Shown here in pieces: positions 13,054 to 24,204 of a DNA stretch of 64,000 nucleotides; within the stretch, counting starts at the first letter, position 1, and each line of letters starts with the position of its first letter. This stretch comes from Polyodon spathula (taxonomy: Eukaryota > Chordata > Actinopteri > Acipenseriformes > Polyodontidae). A model generated the notes under the pieces. That model saw only the letters and a list, made by a program, of their open reading frames with translations. It ran no database searches and was not told the origin of the DNA. The stretch is from contig NC_054553.1 of NCBI RefSeq assembly GCF_017654505.1, positions 121,001 through 185,000 of the forward strand, in the 5' to 3' direction. A program made the translations under genes and the position numbers.

Positions 13054-13245
13054 CAGCAGTGATCTAAAAAGGAATGACACAGGATACATCTGTGCTCTAG
13101 AAAGGAATGAAATTGGACATAGCAGTGCTATAGAAAGGAATTTTATTGGATATAGCAGCAGTCTAGTAAGAAGATAAAGGATACAGCAGTGATCTAGAAA
13201 GGAATGCTATTGGATACAGCAGCAATCTAGAAAGGAATTCTACTG
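13054..13245 (+). repeat. Tandem repeat, 33-bp unit, about six diverged copies
   Basis: Six units of about 33 bp carry variants of CAGCAGTGATCTAGAAAGGAAT followed by an ATTGGATA-type segment. The fourth unit is about 31 bp. Because 33 is a multiple of three, a plus-strand frame stays open through the first three units and reads an 11-residue peptide repeat (for example LERNEIGHS, IERNFIGYS). The shorter fourth unit ends it. I take the frame as incidental. Confidence 0.88.
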
Positions 13246-14392
13246 AGTTCCTTACAGTCAGTGCTCCCCTGCAAGCTGGTCTCAGTTCTGAGTTTCATTT
13301 GGTATTACTGTTCTTATTCATAGGCCCGTCCTGGTTTTGGCTATTATAGCAAATATGTATTTAAATAAAGCTGCTCAACTACAGTATGGTGGCTACTTAT
13401 GGAAAGGACCTGATCATGACAATCTCATAAAACAGTTATATTGCCAGCACCATCATTAAACCAAGTAGTGCCATAAACATGAATGATGGCTGCTGAATTA
13501 ACGACTTTGAACCTAACTGTTGGACCAGAAATAAATCCACTTAAAACTAGAAACCGTATAAATCATTTCGAGGCACTATTTCACACGCTCCTGAAAGGAG
13601 AATCTCTTGAACTTTATTCAGCTCTGTAACTCATACCTTTAATGCTAATTTTATTCATAAGAGATCTAGAATGGCCTCACTTATCACTTTAACAGGCGAT
13701 TGTGCTTCTAAAGCTGAAACCCATGTGAAAGTCTATCTGCAGTAGTGTAGTCTCAGAATAGCTACTGTATGGTGATAACAGTGTCATATCTCATAAACAC
13801 AAAGAAACACATGCATACGGTGTTAACTACAATTAAAATTAGCTTATTTAAAATGGTTGTTGTTCTATAACATTTTCAACACCATTTTCCAAACAATTCT
13901 CTTTTTCTTTACAGCAACTGTAGCTTTAAGGAAGTTCTGTGTATTAAATTCAGTGTCAACAAATGAAAAATGAGTGATTCCTATGGAGAAAAAGCTTCCA
14001 TATGATAAATTTGTTATAAGTAAGTGCTTTGGGTCTTAGTGTAGTGGGTTATTTTGCTGCTTTAATGCACTGGCTATTTTCCTCGAGGGAGAGGGTTTTA
14101 ATCAATTCAGAGCAATCTGATTGAAAAGTCTTCCCACTGTTGATGGTAAAAGGCCATATGCTTGATAAGTTCACATGGTCATCAGCTTTCCTGTATATTG
14201 GAACATATATCATAAGAACCCCAGTAAAGGATTGTTTAAATTGTTTGCTTAAGGAAGATTCCACAATGAAATGAATAGACCTGAGGTGCAGACACAAAGG
14301 AATCTGTTACTTATATCAACATTGCAAGTGCTTTCCCTCCATAGCCAGGGTGAGATTTAAAATCAGAAGAATTCAAATGGAAATTCATTCAT
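13246..14392. other. No gene seen
   Basis: Ordinary AT-rich sequence, with no open frame longer than about 82 codons and no recognisable repeat. Confidence 0.5.
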
Positions 14393-14526
14393 GCCATGCT
14401 AAATCAAATTGCCTGTTAGACCGCCGTGCATGTGGGTCCCACCCTAATTTTAAAATGTAAATGTCTGCCTGCCATGCTAAATGACATTGTGTGTCACACC
14501 TGAGCCGATTTGGGTCACACCCTACT
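14393..14526 (+). repeat. Diverged two-copy duplication, offset about 78 bp
   Basis: GCCATGCTAAAT occurs at 14393 and 14471. It is followed in each case by a similar segment ending in a TGGGTC(C/A)CACCCTA-type stretch. The two copies are well diverged. Confidence 0.6.
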
Positions 14527-14743
14527 GGTTTAGGAAATCTCCACCTGGTCTAGTATGTTGTTGTTTAGTCATAAAACTAATATACTGTGAGTGGTCAGGG
14601 ATAATGATCTGCTGCCTGTCTGGGTGCTAAAGCCTGATAAATGACTGAAGAGCCTTACAAGTAAGTCTTTGATATGTGCCGTGTCTTAGAAACTTACATA
14701 AATCTGCAGCTACAAGTACCTCTATCCACTGCCTCCCACATCC

Positions 14744-14744
<1 letters not shown>

Positions 14745-14800
<56 letters not shown>
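14745..14800 (+). repeat. (TG)n(TA)n microsatellite
   Basis: A short TG run passes into about 25 TA dinucleotides and ends at the telomere-like block that begins at 14800. Confidence 0.97.
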
Positions 14801-14802
<2 letters not shown>

Positions 14803-14828
14803 CCCTAACCCTAGCCCTAACTGTAACT
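14800..14828 (+). repeat. Short interstitial telomere-like repeat
   Basis: TAACCCTAACCCTAGCCCTAA plus a degenerate unit (CTGTAACT) follows the TA microsatellite directly. It is about four units of the vertebrate telomere motif (CCCTAA strand), with one A-to-G change. It could be a true interstitial telomere seed or a remnant of the telomere-like centre of the MITE family seen at 63545. No MITE arms are visible here. Confidence 0.75.
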
Positions 14829-15559
14829 CTATTTAACCAGGGGAAAGCTAATTGAAATGAATCCTCTTGTTTTCCGTAGTGTCTGTAAGTCTTCATCACT
14901 CACCCTTTGTTAACATATTCTTCTTTTTTATTACCTCACTTGTGCCTTACTATGTTTTCTGCATGATCGATTACAATGATCTGTTCTGTTTTATACTCCC
15001 TTTTTTAACTCAAGACTCAAGATTAACAACTGATATATGATTCACACCCTGTATGTAATGCAAAGCTCAGGGCTATATCCCTTGTGTAATACACACTTCT
15101 TGTTTACTACCCCATAGAAAACACAATCATTTACTTGAGTATTATAATCAGAGTTGACTAGACACCTCAATCTCACTGACCTTATCTACTACTGTAACAT
15201 TTAACAAATTAAAAACAACCACTTGTAACAGTAAAACAAACTATATGGTCTTATGTATAAGTAATTAATTAACAAACAGAACACATACATCCATGTATTC
15301 CAATGTATTATATTCAAAGTAAAAGATTAAACCCAGATTGCAGCCAGAAATATCAACAAATTCATGAAGAGACTATTTCTATCTCACTTGATTGGAATGC
15401 ATCCACATAAAAATGAATACTCTGTGTTGCTGTTATTCTTAAGATTGTTCATTTGAGTTCATATAGATGTATTGTCTTTGCATTCACCTTTTAACATGTG
15501 GTTTCATCAAACACATTGTTGACAGCCCAGTGCTTCCACACACACCTCACGAGAGGGCG
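14829..15559. other. No gene seen
   Basis: AT-rich sequence with no notable open frame or repeat. Confidence 0.5.
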
Positions 15560-15645
15560 GAATGGTGGGATGCACTGTAGTTTGAACTAGTAACCTTCAG
15601 GCTCATGGAAAAAATGTAACCCACTGCACTGCCAACATTGTGTCT
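15560..15645 (-). mobile_element. Probable tRNA-derived SINE head (old, degraded)
   Basis: Read on the minus strand, GCAGTGCAGTGGGTTACAT resembles a tRNA A box (type TGGCNNAGTGG/GCAGTGGGTTA). GGTTACTAGTTCAAACT, about 40 bases further on, resembles the B box (GGTTCRANNC). The spacing fits a tRNA gene. On the plus strand the stretch reads like the familiar 'AACCxxxAACC...TGCACTGCC' text of fish tRNA SINEs. No second copy is present in the window and no tail is obvious, so the call is tentative. Confidence 0.5.
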
Positions 15646-17902
15646 ATCTGCTTGACAATAAAGCATTGTGAAGCATGGCAGGCTCCGAGGCCCTTTTCAT
15701 TGTTCATTAGGCTTACAGATATATTGAGCCACAAGCGTAAACAGACATGTACTGTACTTTAAGGATTACAAAACAAAATTACATTTTTGAATTGCTTTAT
15801 GAAATCATATTGAAAACATTAAGGACATTCAATTGCTTATAATCAAAAGTTATGCTTTGTAGTAGGAAGCTGGAGCAAAAGATGAAAAAAAACAAGTGTT
15901 GCATTTCAAAAGCAAATCAAAACACATGTGTTCACTCGGAGGAAAGGTAGAACATCCGAATGAAACCAAGAGTAGTTTATTTGTGGATAGTTTTGTGATA
16001 AATGCCAGCTAATTGGCAATGGCACAAGAGTTAATTATCCAAATGCAGAGACAAATAGTTAAGTGATAGAGATCACCTCATGATTAATAACATATACTGC
16101 AGGGCTGCATTTCAATAAAGAGACGGGCTTAGTTTAAATGGAAATTAGAATTATACCCTTTAGAATTACATTGTGCTTGGGATTTCCCCTTACCTTAATT
16201 GGCCATGCATACTGTAGGACATCATTACACTGACTGCCACAGAGGCCAGAGAACAACATGAGATCACCTGGATAGGAAACAGTCCTACTCTGGAAGGCTG
16301 TTGGACTGCTAGCATTGATTCTATGTCAAGGCATCTTCAGGCACTGAAGAACAGTGATAACCAGTTAGAAACACTACAACACTAAAAGCTTGGCTTCCTT
16401 CTGGAAATGGGCATCATGAAAGCGATCTGTAGATGAAGAACTTTTAAATTCGACCCCTAGCCTTGATGATAACCCCCCAAGCCCTTGAAAAACAAAACAC
16501 AGAATAAACCACAAATACTTTTACAAACCTTCACTATACAGCAGCGATAGCACTGATTATCAAGAAGGGTCTCAACAGGCATGACAGGTTACCAGCAACG
16601 GTTAGAAATATGGTCACTATCTAAAATCCAACAAGAATCGTGCAACAATGTGCTCAAGGCAATTAATGGTTTTCAGCCCTCTTACTGGTTCCCTGCACAA
16701 ATAAAATCCAATTTTACACACACAACCAAAGCCTTGTGTCATAGATGAGTCTTCAGCCAAGCATGCAACAGGACTGCTAGTCTAGTTATTAACCTAATGA
16801 AGGGTTCAGTTCCAACCATGATACACCTACTTCAGGATATTCTTTCTTTGGACACAAATTATTTAGCACAGCAGTTCATCAACACCCCAGTCCACTCATA
16901 TTACTGCTAGGGTGCCAGTGGTTGTGTGCGGGAAACTAGAAACCTGTGCATTATGTAGTTAAGATTTTGGTATTGGTTTATTTTTGTCTGCCAACAGTTC
17001 AGCAGTTCTGCTGATCATACTCATTACTCTTAAGTAGCTCCCTCAGCTGTATCACAGACACTGAAACCACATCAAGTGGACCATGTATTAAAAATGGAAC
17101 CTGTCTACAAGATAGTAATTAAGTAGCTGCACTGCTCTTTTGAGGAATGTTTGATTTGTCTGCACACGATAACATTTCTTTTTCATTTTTTTCTCATCCT
17201 AGCATTGGCAATTTGTAATCAATCATTATAACAAAGGACACATACTGTAAAAGGTTGAATTAATCGTAGGATCTGGAGTGTGTATTTCACTGCCATTCAG
17301 TGCATTTGTCTCCCGAGGCTTAACAATCTCCTGGTTTAACAATCTCTGTGTCCTCTGTAGTTTTCATTTCTGTAGTGTCATTCCTGAGCAGAGCTAATGC
17401 TTGGATGGAGGTCTCCGTGGAAGATAAGGCACTGCAGAGAGTTGTGTTGCTGGCTCTGTAGGGTTAATCTTCACTTTGAGCCTGAGCTCAGCCAGCGTGG
17501 TGCTAGCAGCCACTGTGCTGTAGGATGAGATGTTATACTGAGGTGCTATCTACATTGCAGCAGGGTTGTTAACACAAGTCATGGATATATCCCAATCAAG
17601 ATCAATGCAACTATGGAGCCTAGTGTAATTCTCAAAAACAATTCCCCTTCCTATTCCCCAGGCTAGCTGTGTAAATAAGACGTTGTCTTCAGTTGGTTCT
17701 TCCTGCTGGTTAACATAAATAGAATTTGAAATCCCAACTCTCCTAAAGTTAAGAGTCTACAAGAGTTATTCCAGCACCCAGTTTCACTGTGCATTTAAAC
17801 CCACAGGTGGACCTGACTGGATTGTACAGACAATTCACATTTTTTGACCTGTAGGTGCACTACATATCTGGTTGCAATTGCAACTAAAAATATGAGAAAT
17901 GT
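15646..17902. other. No gene seen; AT-rich, one block resembling conserved non-coding DNA
   Basis: No supportable open frame. The stretch about 15990-16160 is rich in TAAT/ATTA motifs (GCTAATTGGCAATGG, TTAATTATCC, GATTAATAAC) and lacks simple repeats. That composition is often seen in vertebrate conserved non-coding elements, but conservation cannot be judged from one sequence. Confidence 0.4.
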
Positions 17903-18066
17903 GTGCTGGTCTGGTCTGTACGTGTTAAAGCTTTGCACATGTTCTGCTGGTCTGTACGTGTTACAGATTTGAACAAGTTCTTTTGTTCTGGTCTGGTCTG
18001 TACGTGTTACAGCTTTGCACATGTTCTTCTATGCTGGCCTGGTCTGTACGTGTTACAGCTTCTAGC
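17903..18066 (+). repeat. Four-copy tandem repeat, 36-46 bp unit
   Basis: GGTCTGTACGTGTTA occurs at 17913, 17949, 17995 and 18041. It is mostly followed by CAG- or AAG-type sequence and GCACATGTTCT. The unit spacing is 36, 46 and 46 bases. Open frames crossing it on both strands are by-products. Confidence 0.9.
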
Positions 18067-18195
18067 TGTTGTACTGCATGTATCTAGCAAGATCAGACTA
18101 AATATGAGTGCAAAAAATGACAAATTAACAGTTCACATGTTTTAAGAATATATATGTTTTGTTTTATAGTCTAAATGCTGTGCTTTTAAATTAGA

Positions 18196-18251
18196 GCCTT
18201 GATTGGCCGAATGGCCTTTTCTCGTTCCCAAACTTTTCTTAAGTTATTATG
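18196..18251 (+). mobile_element. CR1 3'-terminal fragment
   Basis: TTGGCCGAATGGCC, then TTCTCGTTCCCAAACTTTTC, then TTAAGTTATTATG aligns with the 3' end of the CR1 copies in this window (GGGCCGAATGGCCTCC, CTCGTTTGTAAACTTTC, TTATGTTCTTATG). Only the last 50-odd bases remain and they are diverged. Confidence 0.75.

Positions 18252-18280
<29 letters not shown>
18252..18280 (+). repeat. Poly-T tract (29 T)
   Basis: A run of 29 T directly follows the CR1 fragment's 3' end. CR1 tails are not normally homopolymeric, so this is either independent slippage or the tail of another element inserted in the opposite direction. Confidence 0.95.
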
Positions 18281-18285
<5 letters not shown>

Positions 18286-21200
18286 GACAAATGACACATT
18301 CACAAATGTAGCTTTCCTGGCTTTGTAGCTCTAAATTGATTTTTTTCCTGCTGCTGCCGTACTTGTCTGTCACAGAGAGACAGCCTTGGAGGAAAACCCC
18401 TCAGCTTGAATGCTTTACAAGAAAAATTGTGGCTGCACCTGAATTGTGAAGTTTGAGAATAGTTGAATACAATGTATCAAAAAGTGCTTTGCATACAGAA
18501 TGGAGCTGTCATGTTTCATCACTGCCAGATAAAGCCTCTTTGGGGAAACAGACGGCGAAAACTGAAGCCAGGTCCATGGGCTCACCTGCTGGCCTGTCTG
18601 CAATATATCTGAGCTCTTAAACACTCTTATTGCTGTGACAACCATTCAATATTTAATGACAGAGTCCTATTATTATTTTGTTTCAGTTTTGAATAATGCA
18701 CCTGCTGATCATTGTAATTCAATGGTTATTGATGTAAATCCAATTTTTAGTTTTCTGAATAGAAAAGAGTTGTCAGAGTAGATTAATGATTGAGTTTAAA
18801 AGTCTCACTAACAGTTCAATCCTTTCAAACTTTGTCAAGTGGTTCTTTGAATAAAGTTGTCCTTTGAAGTGCTATTTCATTCCTAGTCATTTTTTTTCTT
18901 TTACTGTTACCTGGCTTCTTGTTTATACCACCAGCACCAAAAGCTGCTGATTCACACCCAGTTTGGGATTTGTTAAATCTAATGACTATAAATCAAAATG
19001 ATCTTTAATCAATGTAACTCTGCAACGTCTGGTCTAATATTGATTAAAACAATTGCATTAAAAATGTACAGAAAATGTCCTCTTGCTCTCCAATTACTCA
19101 GCATAGTATGAATCAGTAAACACTTCAGACGCTGGTGAATAATCTCTTTCTCTCTGCTTGCACAACAGGATTTTCATTAATAATATACATATTCATCACA
19201 TAGTTCAATATCTTCTCCTTTTTTTTGTTTCTTTTTTTAAAACTTCAGTGCTGCATACATAGTTTCCAATGCATTCATAACAAAGCAGGGAAACAAAATC
19301 CAGGTCAGCCTTGAAAAATCCTACTGCAGTGAAAGTACAATACATTGGATCAGTTAAGAACAGTACTGCTTCAGTCTGTGATTTTTATAAATCTTTAGCA
19401 GGCTAGATAATGTGAATTGCATTAAGTTTGTAATGCAAAATAACACAAGTTAAAAAAATAACTATGGTAGACTATGCTTACCTTCCATTAAAGTTGAGAG
19501 ATGTTCTTCACTGTGTGCTGTGCTTTATGATACAATACGTTTAGAAAAGAAACATTTTGAATGAAAACCCTCCCCGAGTAACTGTAGTACATTACAGTTC
19601 TGTATCACAGCTCAACTCTCCCTGAATGTATGTCAATATGTGTACTTAAAACACTTTTACAGAATTCATCTACGTCTCTGCAGACTATCCTTTCTTCTGT
19701 TTTTTTTTTCTAATACAGTGTTTGGTCTTTCAATAAACACTGTGGTGGTACTTTGATAAGAATTTGCTGTCAGAAAGGCTTTTGTCCTGTCAAGCTATTT
19801 TCTTGTGCAGTCCTATAGCTATCAGCATGTAACTGCGGGGCTGGTATTGTGTACAGACCATACTTAGCATTGGTGTTTAAGAAGTTGCATTTGCTTAAAG
19901 ACCACTACACTGTGTTCTTTCTTCTTGAGTTTCTTTTTTTCTTTTTTCTTTTCCACAAGCGTGAGTTCAGGATGTGCCATGTTAAGCTAAGCCCTTCTAA
20001 TTGGATTTGGATGTGTCATCTGCTTCGTCTGATTTGTACATCATGTCTGTGAATGTATCTGCTGTTACTGTATTTTTAAAAAGGGCTTCCCTGACTCATC
20101 AGAGAGGGGGTTCTGTACGGAGGCATTGTGTGAACAGAGGTGCTGTCTGTACAAGATGGAATAACTATGCACATACTGCGCTGCTGGCATTGGGGGTTCC
20201 ACGGTACTTGTCACAAATTTGGGGCATTTTCTTGGCCAAGACCTGATGTAGCTATTCCACTGCTTCATATGAGTGTTTTTAGAAAATATCCTAGATGCAC
20301 ACAAGGCTGCACTGTATACATATATTCATATCATACTTTTAAGAGACTAACTCAATTTATTGCAATTGCATTTGAGCCCATTCAATTGGAGCAATAGAAG
20401 AGACGCTGATGCAGGATAATTCGTTAGGAGACAGATGTCTGAAGTGTGATTGCCAATATTGCCATTTAAGTGTCTTGCAAGAGAGAGAGAGCAGTACAGC
20501 TCAGTAGCAACGCTATGCAAGAGTAAAGTCCACACTCCCTTGCCTTTCCTAGTGAGTACACACAAACACGTTTATACACTGTTTATACACTGCTAGTCTA
20601 GCATTTAAGCACTGAAGAATAAGACATACATACAGTAGATGTGTTGCACCCTCTCATGTGCATTATGCTTTCACCACTGACAATGTAGGGTCATGCTTCA
20701 TTTTATTTGAGTTTATTTAATTAGCGTTAACTAACATGTTATCTTCTGGAGCCAGGTAGCCTCCTTGTGCTGATGCTACCTGCATCTTCTTCTGTTTGTA
20801 ATGTAACGATTTAGGGTTGCAGCTCTAACTCTGTTGGGAGATAACAACACACAGGCATTACTGCATCCAAAAAAAATATGATTGTGTCCTGGTCTAAATC
20901 CACTCCAGTTCTTATCCTGGCAAAGATGAAAAGATCTTGTGCTGCGACAAGATCAGACTAGACCTCGTCTGCTGCATCTGCTCATACTGCTTTATATTCC
21001 TTTTGGTGAGGTTTTTTGCTGTGGGTTTGTTATTTATATATTTGATTTTTTTTTTTTTTTTTTGTAATTGTATAATAGATTTGTAGGTTGTTTATTATGT
21101 TCTGGTTATTGTTGAGAAATATGAATCCAAAATGTTTTTTTTTGTGTTTGTCAGGCAGCACAGGTGGCATTGTGGACACAGGTGTGAAATTAATTGAGGA

Positions 21201-23089
21201 TATTTATTTCTAGGAACATTAATGAAACCGATTTCTGTAACCTTTGAAACAACACATCTGTCAACAGTGTATTTTAATCATAAGCAGATACACTGAACAT
21301 GAACTGAAAAGTTCCAAATGGAGCCATATCAAAATTAACGGAGAAAAGGAGTTTAGGTGATCTGTTCATCTCCTCAGCGACTCACAGACTCAATCAGGAT
21401 ATTGCAGCAGTTTACAATGTCCTTGTTGTGAAGACCTATCAAGGGGTCCCTCTTTGCCACTCACTTACTGATCTTACTGAAATGTACTGGTTGTATTTGC
21501 ACTCCTTCTGTACATTGAACACTGTGGGATGTGGAATATTACTCAACAAATCAGGACGGTCAAGCTGATATACATGCAGTTAAAATACAGGCATGCATGA
21601 TACTGTGCCGTGACAGAACAGCAAAACACTACACTGTACTTGAATTTCTGAAAGGTTAAAAACTTCCACACAAGCTAAAGTCTATGAAAGAAAAGATGAC
21701 TTCTGCAAGAGATGATGCGCCTTCATTATTGGGATGGATGGGTATGGATGCGGTGGACCAAATGTGGTGTCACAACCATGTGATTTTGTTGTTCCTCTGT
21801 TGTGTCTGTCACCTGATGCCAGCTAACTCTGAACCTGTCACAGTGTGCTGCTGCTGCTGCTCTGTGCTTTGCAAATGCGTGTTGTTCTTGCAACATCCCT
21901 GACCTTGTAGCTGTAGTGGTGTTCAAAGCTGCAGCATTGCCTTGTCCCTTTTCACTGCACAATGCTGTGTGCATAATGCAGTCCCAGATACAGCAGGAGG
22001 TGAGTCATACTGTTGCAGCAGCTTTTACATAAGAAGCTCCGTATTAAAACACCCTCCCTCATATCTTGGCAGCTGAAATAATTAAGTAATATTAATCCTG
22101 ATAAACAGCAGGCAAACCATAACCATCCGAAATGAATTTACTTGAGAGTAATCCTGTTCATTTAACAGTACATTCCCAACAAAGAGGTGCTGTTAATCAA
22201 AGCCAGCTTTCACTCTGCTGCCACGCATTAGTAAACAGATAGATTGGTGCAGCAAACTGCTATTGATTTATTCATTTGATTAATTGGCTGTAAATTGAAA
22301 GAGGTTGGCTTTTCAAACTGATGGAGCAATTACAAAGGTGGAGCACTGGAGTGTGTTTTTTATATTGTGCTTTTTTCTTTCTTTCTTTTTGTCCTGGCTT
22401 TATGTACTTCTGTAGTTTACCAGATTACTGAGCGGAGTCATATATTATCTGCAGTGCCAGTTTGCTAATTATATTGTTGCTGCTGGTAAGTAACTGCTGG
22501 GGATAGCTGCCGTTTGCAGAATATTGAGCATTATAAGAAAAGATGAGCTTTTAGTGGCATCAGTCAGCAGGCATACATAGTTGGAATGCTTTTAAGACAC
22601 AATAACAGGGGAAGTTAAGTGTGTGGGATGTAACTGAATAATAATGAGGCAGACATAGAGCATTGGGTGTTGACACGTCACACAGGCACGCAGATTTATT
22701 TAACACACGTGCTGCCACTAGGGTACCGCAATGGTAGTCCTAGTGTCAGATTTAATAAATAAAAAAAAAACAAAGCTAAAAATAAAAGTTTGCTACATAA
22801 GGTGAGTGCTAGCCTCATTAAAAGCGAACCTACTTCACTACACAAACCATCTCTATACTGTTTGGGATCAGAATCCCTAAACTAACCTACTACTGTTGCT
22901 TCCGAAGTCCCGGCCTCCCAGCTACTCTGGGTCATTGTGATGGTCCTGGCTGAGCAGAGCTTATCAGATGCTGTCTTGCAGTTGAAGGGTTCTGTAGTAG
23001 TTATCCTGCTGAGTGGACACTCTCCTCATGACTGTAAACAAAACTCCCTCTGTGTGGCATGGCAGTGCAGTCTCCTTGAGCTGTGGCGC
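18281..23089. other. No gene seen in about 4.8 kb
   Basis: There is no supportable gene. A small duplication (TTTATACACTG twice) lies near 20571-20593, a short GA run near 20480 and a poly-T tract near 21048-21063. A TAAT-rich block around 22250-22350 looks like possible conserved non-coding DNA. The segment from about 22640 to 23089 is different in character. It has more CpG and contains AATAAA motifs near 22755-22790, and it leads straight into the GC-rich minisatellite. It may belong to the same repeat unit, but I cannot identify it. Confidence 0.45.
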
Positions 23090-24030
23090 AGGTGCCTTTT
23101 GAGCTGCGCGCAGCCTCCCCGGGCACGTGCCCCAGCCAATCTGGACCTCCTGATCAGCTCTACACAGCATCCCCAGACATGCGCCCCAGCCAATCTGGAC
23201 CTCCCGATCAGCTCTGCGTAGCCTCCCCGGACACGCCCCCCCCCACAGCCAATACAGACCTCCTGATCAGCTCTACACAGCATCCCCAGACACGCGCCCC
23301 AGCCAATCCAGATCTCCCGATCAGCTCTGTGCAGCCTCCCCGGACACGCCCCCCAGCCAATCCAGAACTCCTGATCAGCTCTACACAGCATCCCCAGACA
23401 CGCGCCCCAGCCAATCCAGATCTCCCGATCAGCTCTGTGCAGCCTCCCCGGGTACGCCCCCCAGCCAATCTGGACCTCCCGATCAGCTCTGTGCAGCCTC
23501 CCCAGGCATGCCACCCAGCCAAGCTGGACCTTCCGGTCAGCTCTGTGCAGCCTCCCCGGACACGCCCCCCAGCCAATCCAGAACTCCTGATCAGCTCTAC
23601 ACAGCATCCCCAGACATGCGCCCCAGCCAATCCAGATCTCCCGATCAGCTCTGTGCAGCCTCCCCGGGTACGCCCCCCAGCCAATCTGGACCTCCCGATC
23701 AGCTCTGTGCAGCCTCCCCAGGCATGCCACCCAGCCAAGCTGGACCTCCTGATCAGCTCTGTGCAGCCTACCCAGGCACACCCCCCAGCCAATCTGGACC
23801 TCCTGATTAGCTCTACGCAGCCTCCCCGGGCACGCCCCCCAGCCAAATCCAGACCTGATCAGCTCTATGCAGCCTCCCCAGGCACGCCCCCCAGCCAATC
23901 TGGACCTTCCGGTCAGCTCTGTGCAGCCTCCCCGGGCATGCCCCCCAGCCAATCTGGACCTCCTGATCAGCTCTGTGCAGCCTCCCCGGGCACACCCCCC
24001 CAGCCAATCTGGACCTCTGATCAGCTCAGC
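23090..24030 (+). repeat. GC-rich minisatellite, 54-bp unit, about 17 copies
   Basis: Tandem units of 54 bp of the type AGCCAATC(T/C)(G/A)GA, then CCTCCTGATCAGCTCT, then GTGCAGCCTCCCCGG and CACGCCCCCC. Nearly every unit has a CCAAT box and a TGATCA palindrome. The array is much richer in G+C than its surroundings. A block of four units is itself duplicated: CAGAACTCCTGATCAGCTCT recurs 216 bases apart (GAACTC at 23365 and 23581), giving a higher-order repeat. Since 54 is divisible by three, several frames stay open on both strands, including a 372-codon minus frame (23026-24144) and a 318-codon plus frame (23083-24039). They encode low-complexity PPSQSGPPDQLCAASPG-type or GRLHRADREVQIGWGAC-type repeats. 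I treat them as by-products and not as genes. Confidence 0.96.
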
Positions 24031-24056
24031 GGTGGGTAAACCTAACTGCTCAATTG

Positions 24057-24069
24057 GTTGCCTAGCAAC
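24057..24069 (+). promoter_or_regulatory. RFX X-box-like palindrome
   Basis: GTTGCCTAGCAAC is a 13-base inverted repeat (GTTGC centred on CTA) matching the RFX transcription-factor X-box pattern. It lies between the CCAAT-rich minisatellite and the CR1 insertion. RFX and NF-Y (the CCAAT binder) act together on MHC class II promoters, but no gene is visible here, so function is unproven. Confidence 0.4.
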
Positions 24070-24204
24070 GCATCTTCTGTTATGCATCCCAGCTGCACAC
24101 ATCTGCACAAGAACCAGCAACAGGGATCTTTCTGTCACAGTCACTGACAGAATAATAGCATTATCAGCTCATGAAAAGATGCCTACCTCTGGTCGAGGCA
24201 CTGC

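Noticed and set aside
23026..24144. 372-codon minus and 318-codon plus open frames as a repeat-protein gene
   Set aside because: They overlap on opposite strands and follow directly from a 54-bp tandem unit with no stop in several frames; no independent coding sign is visible.
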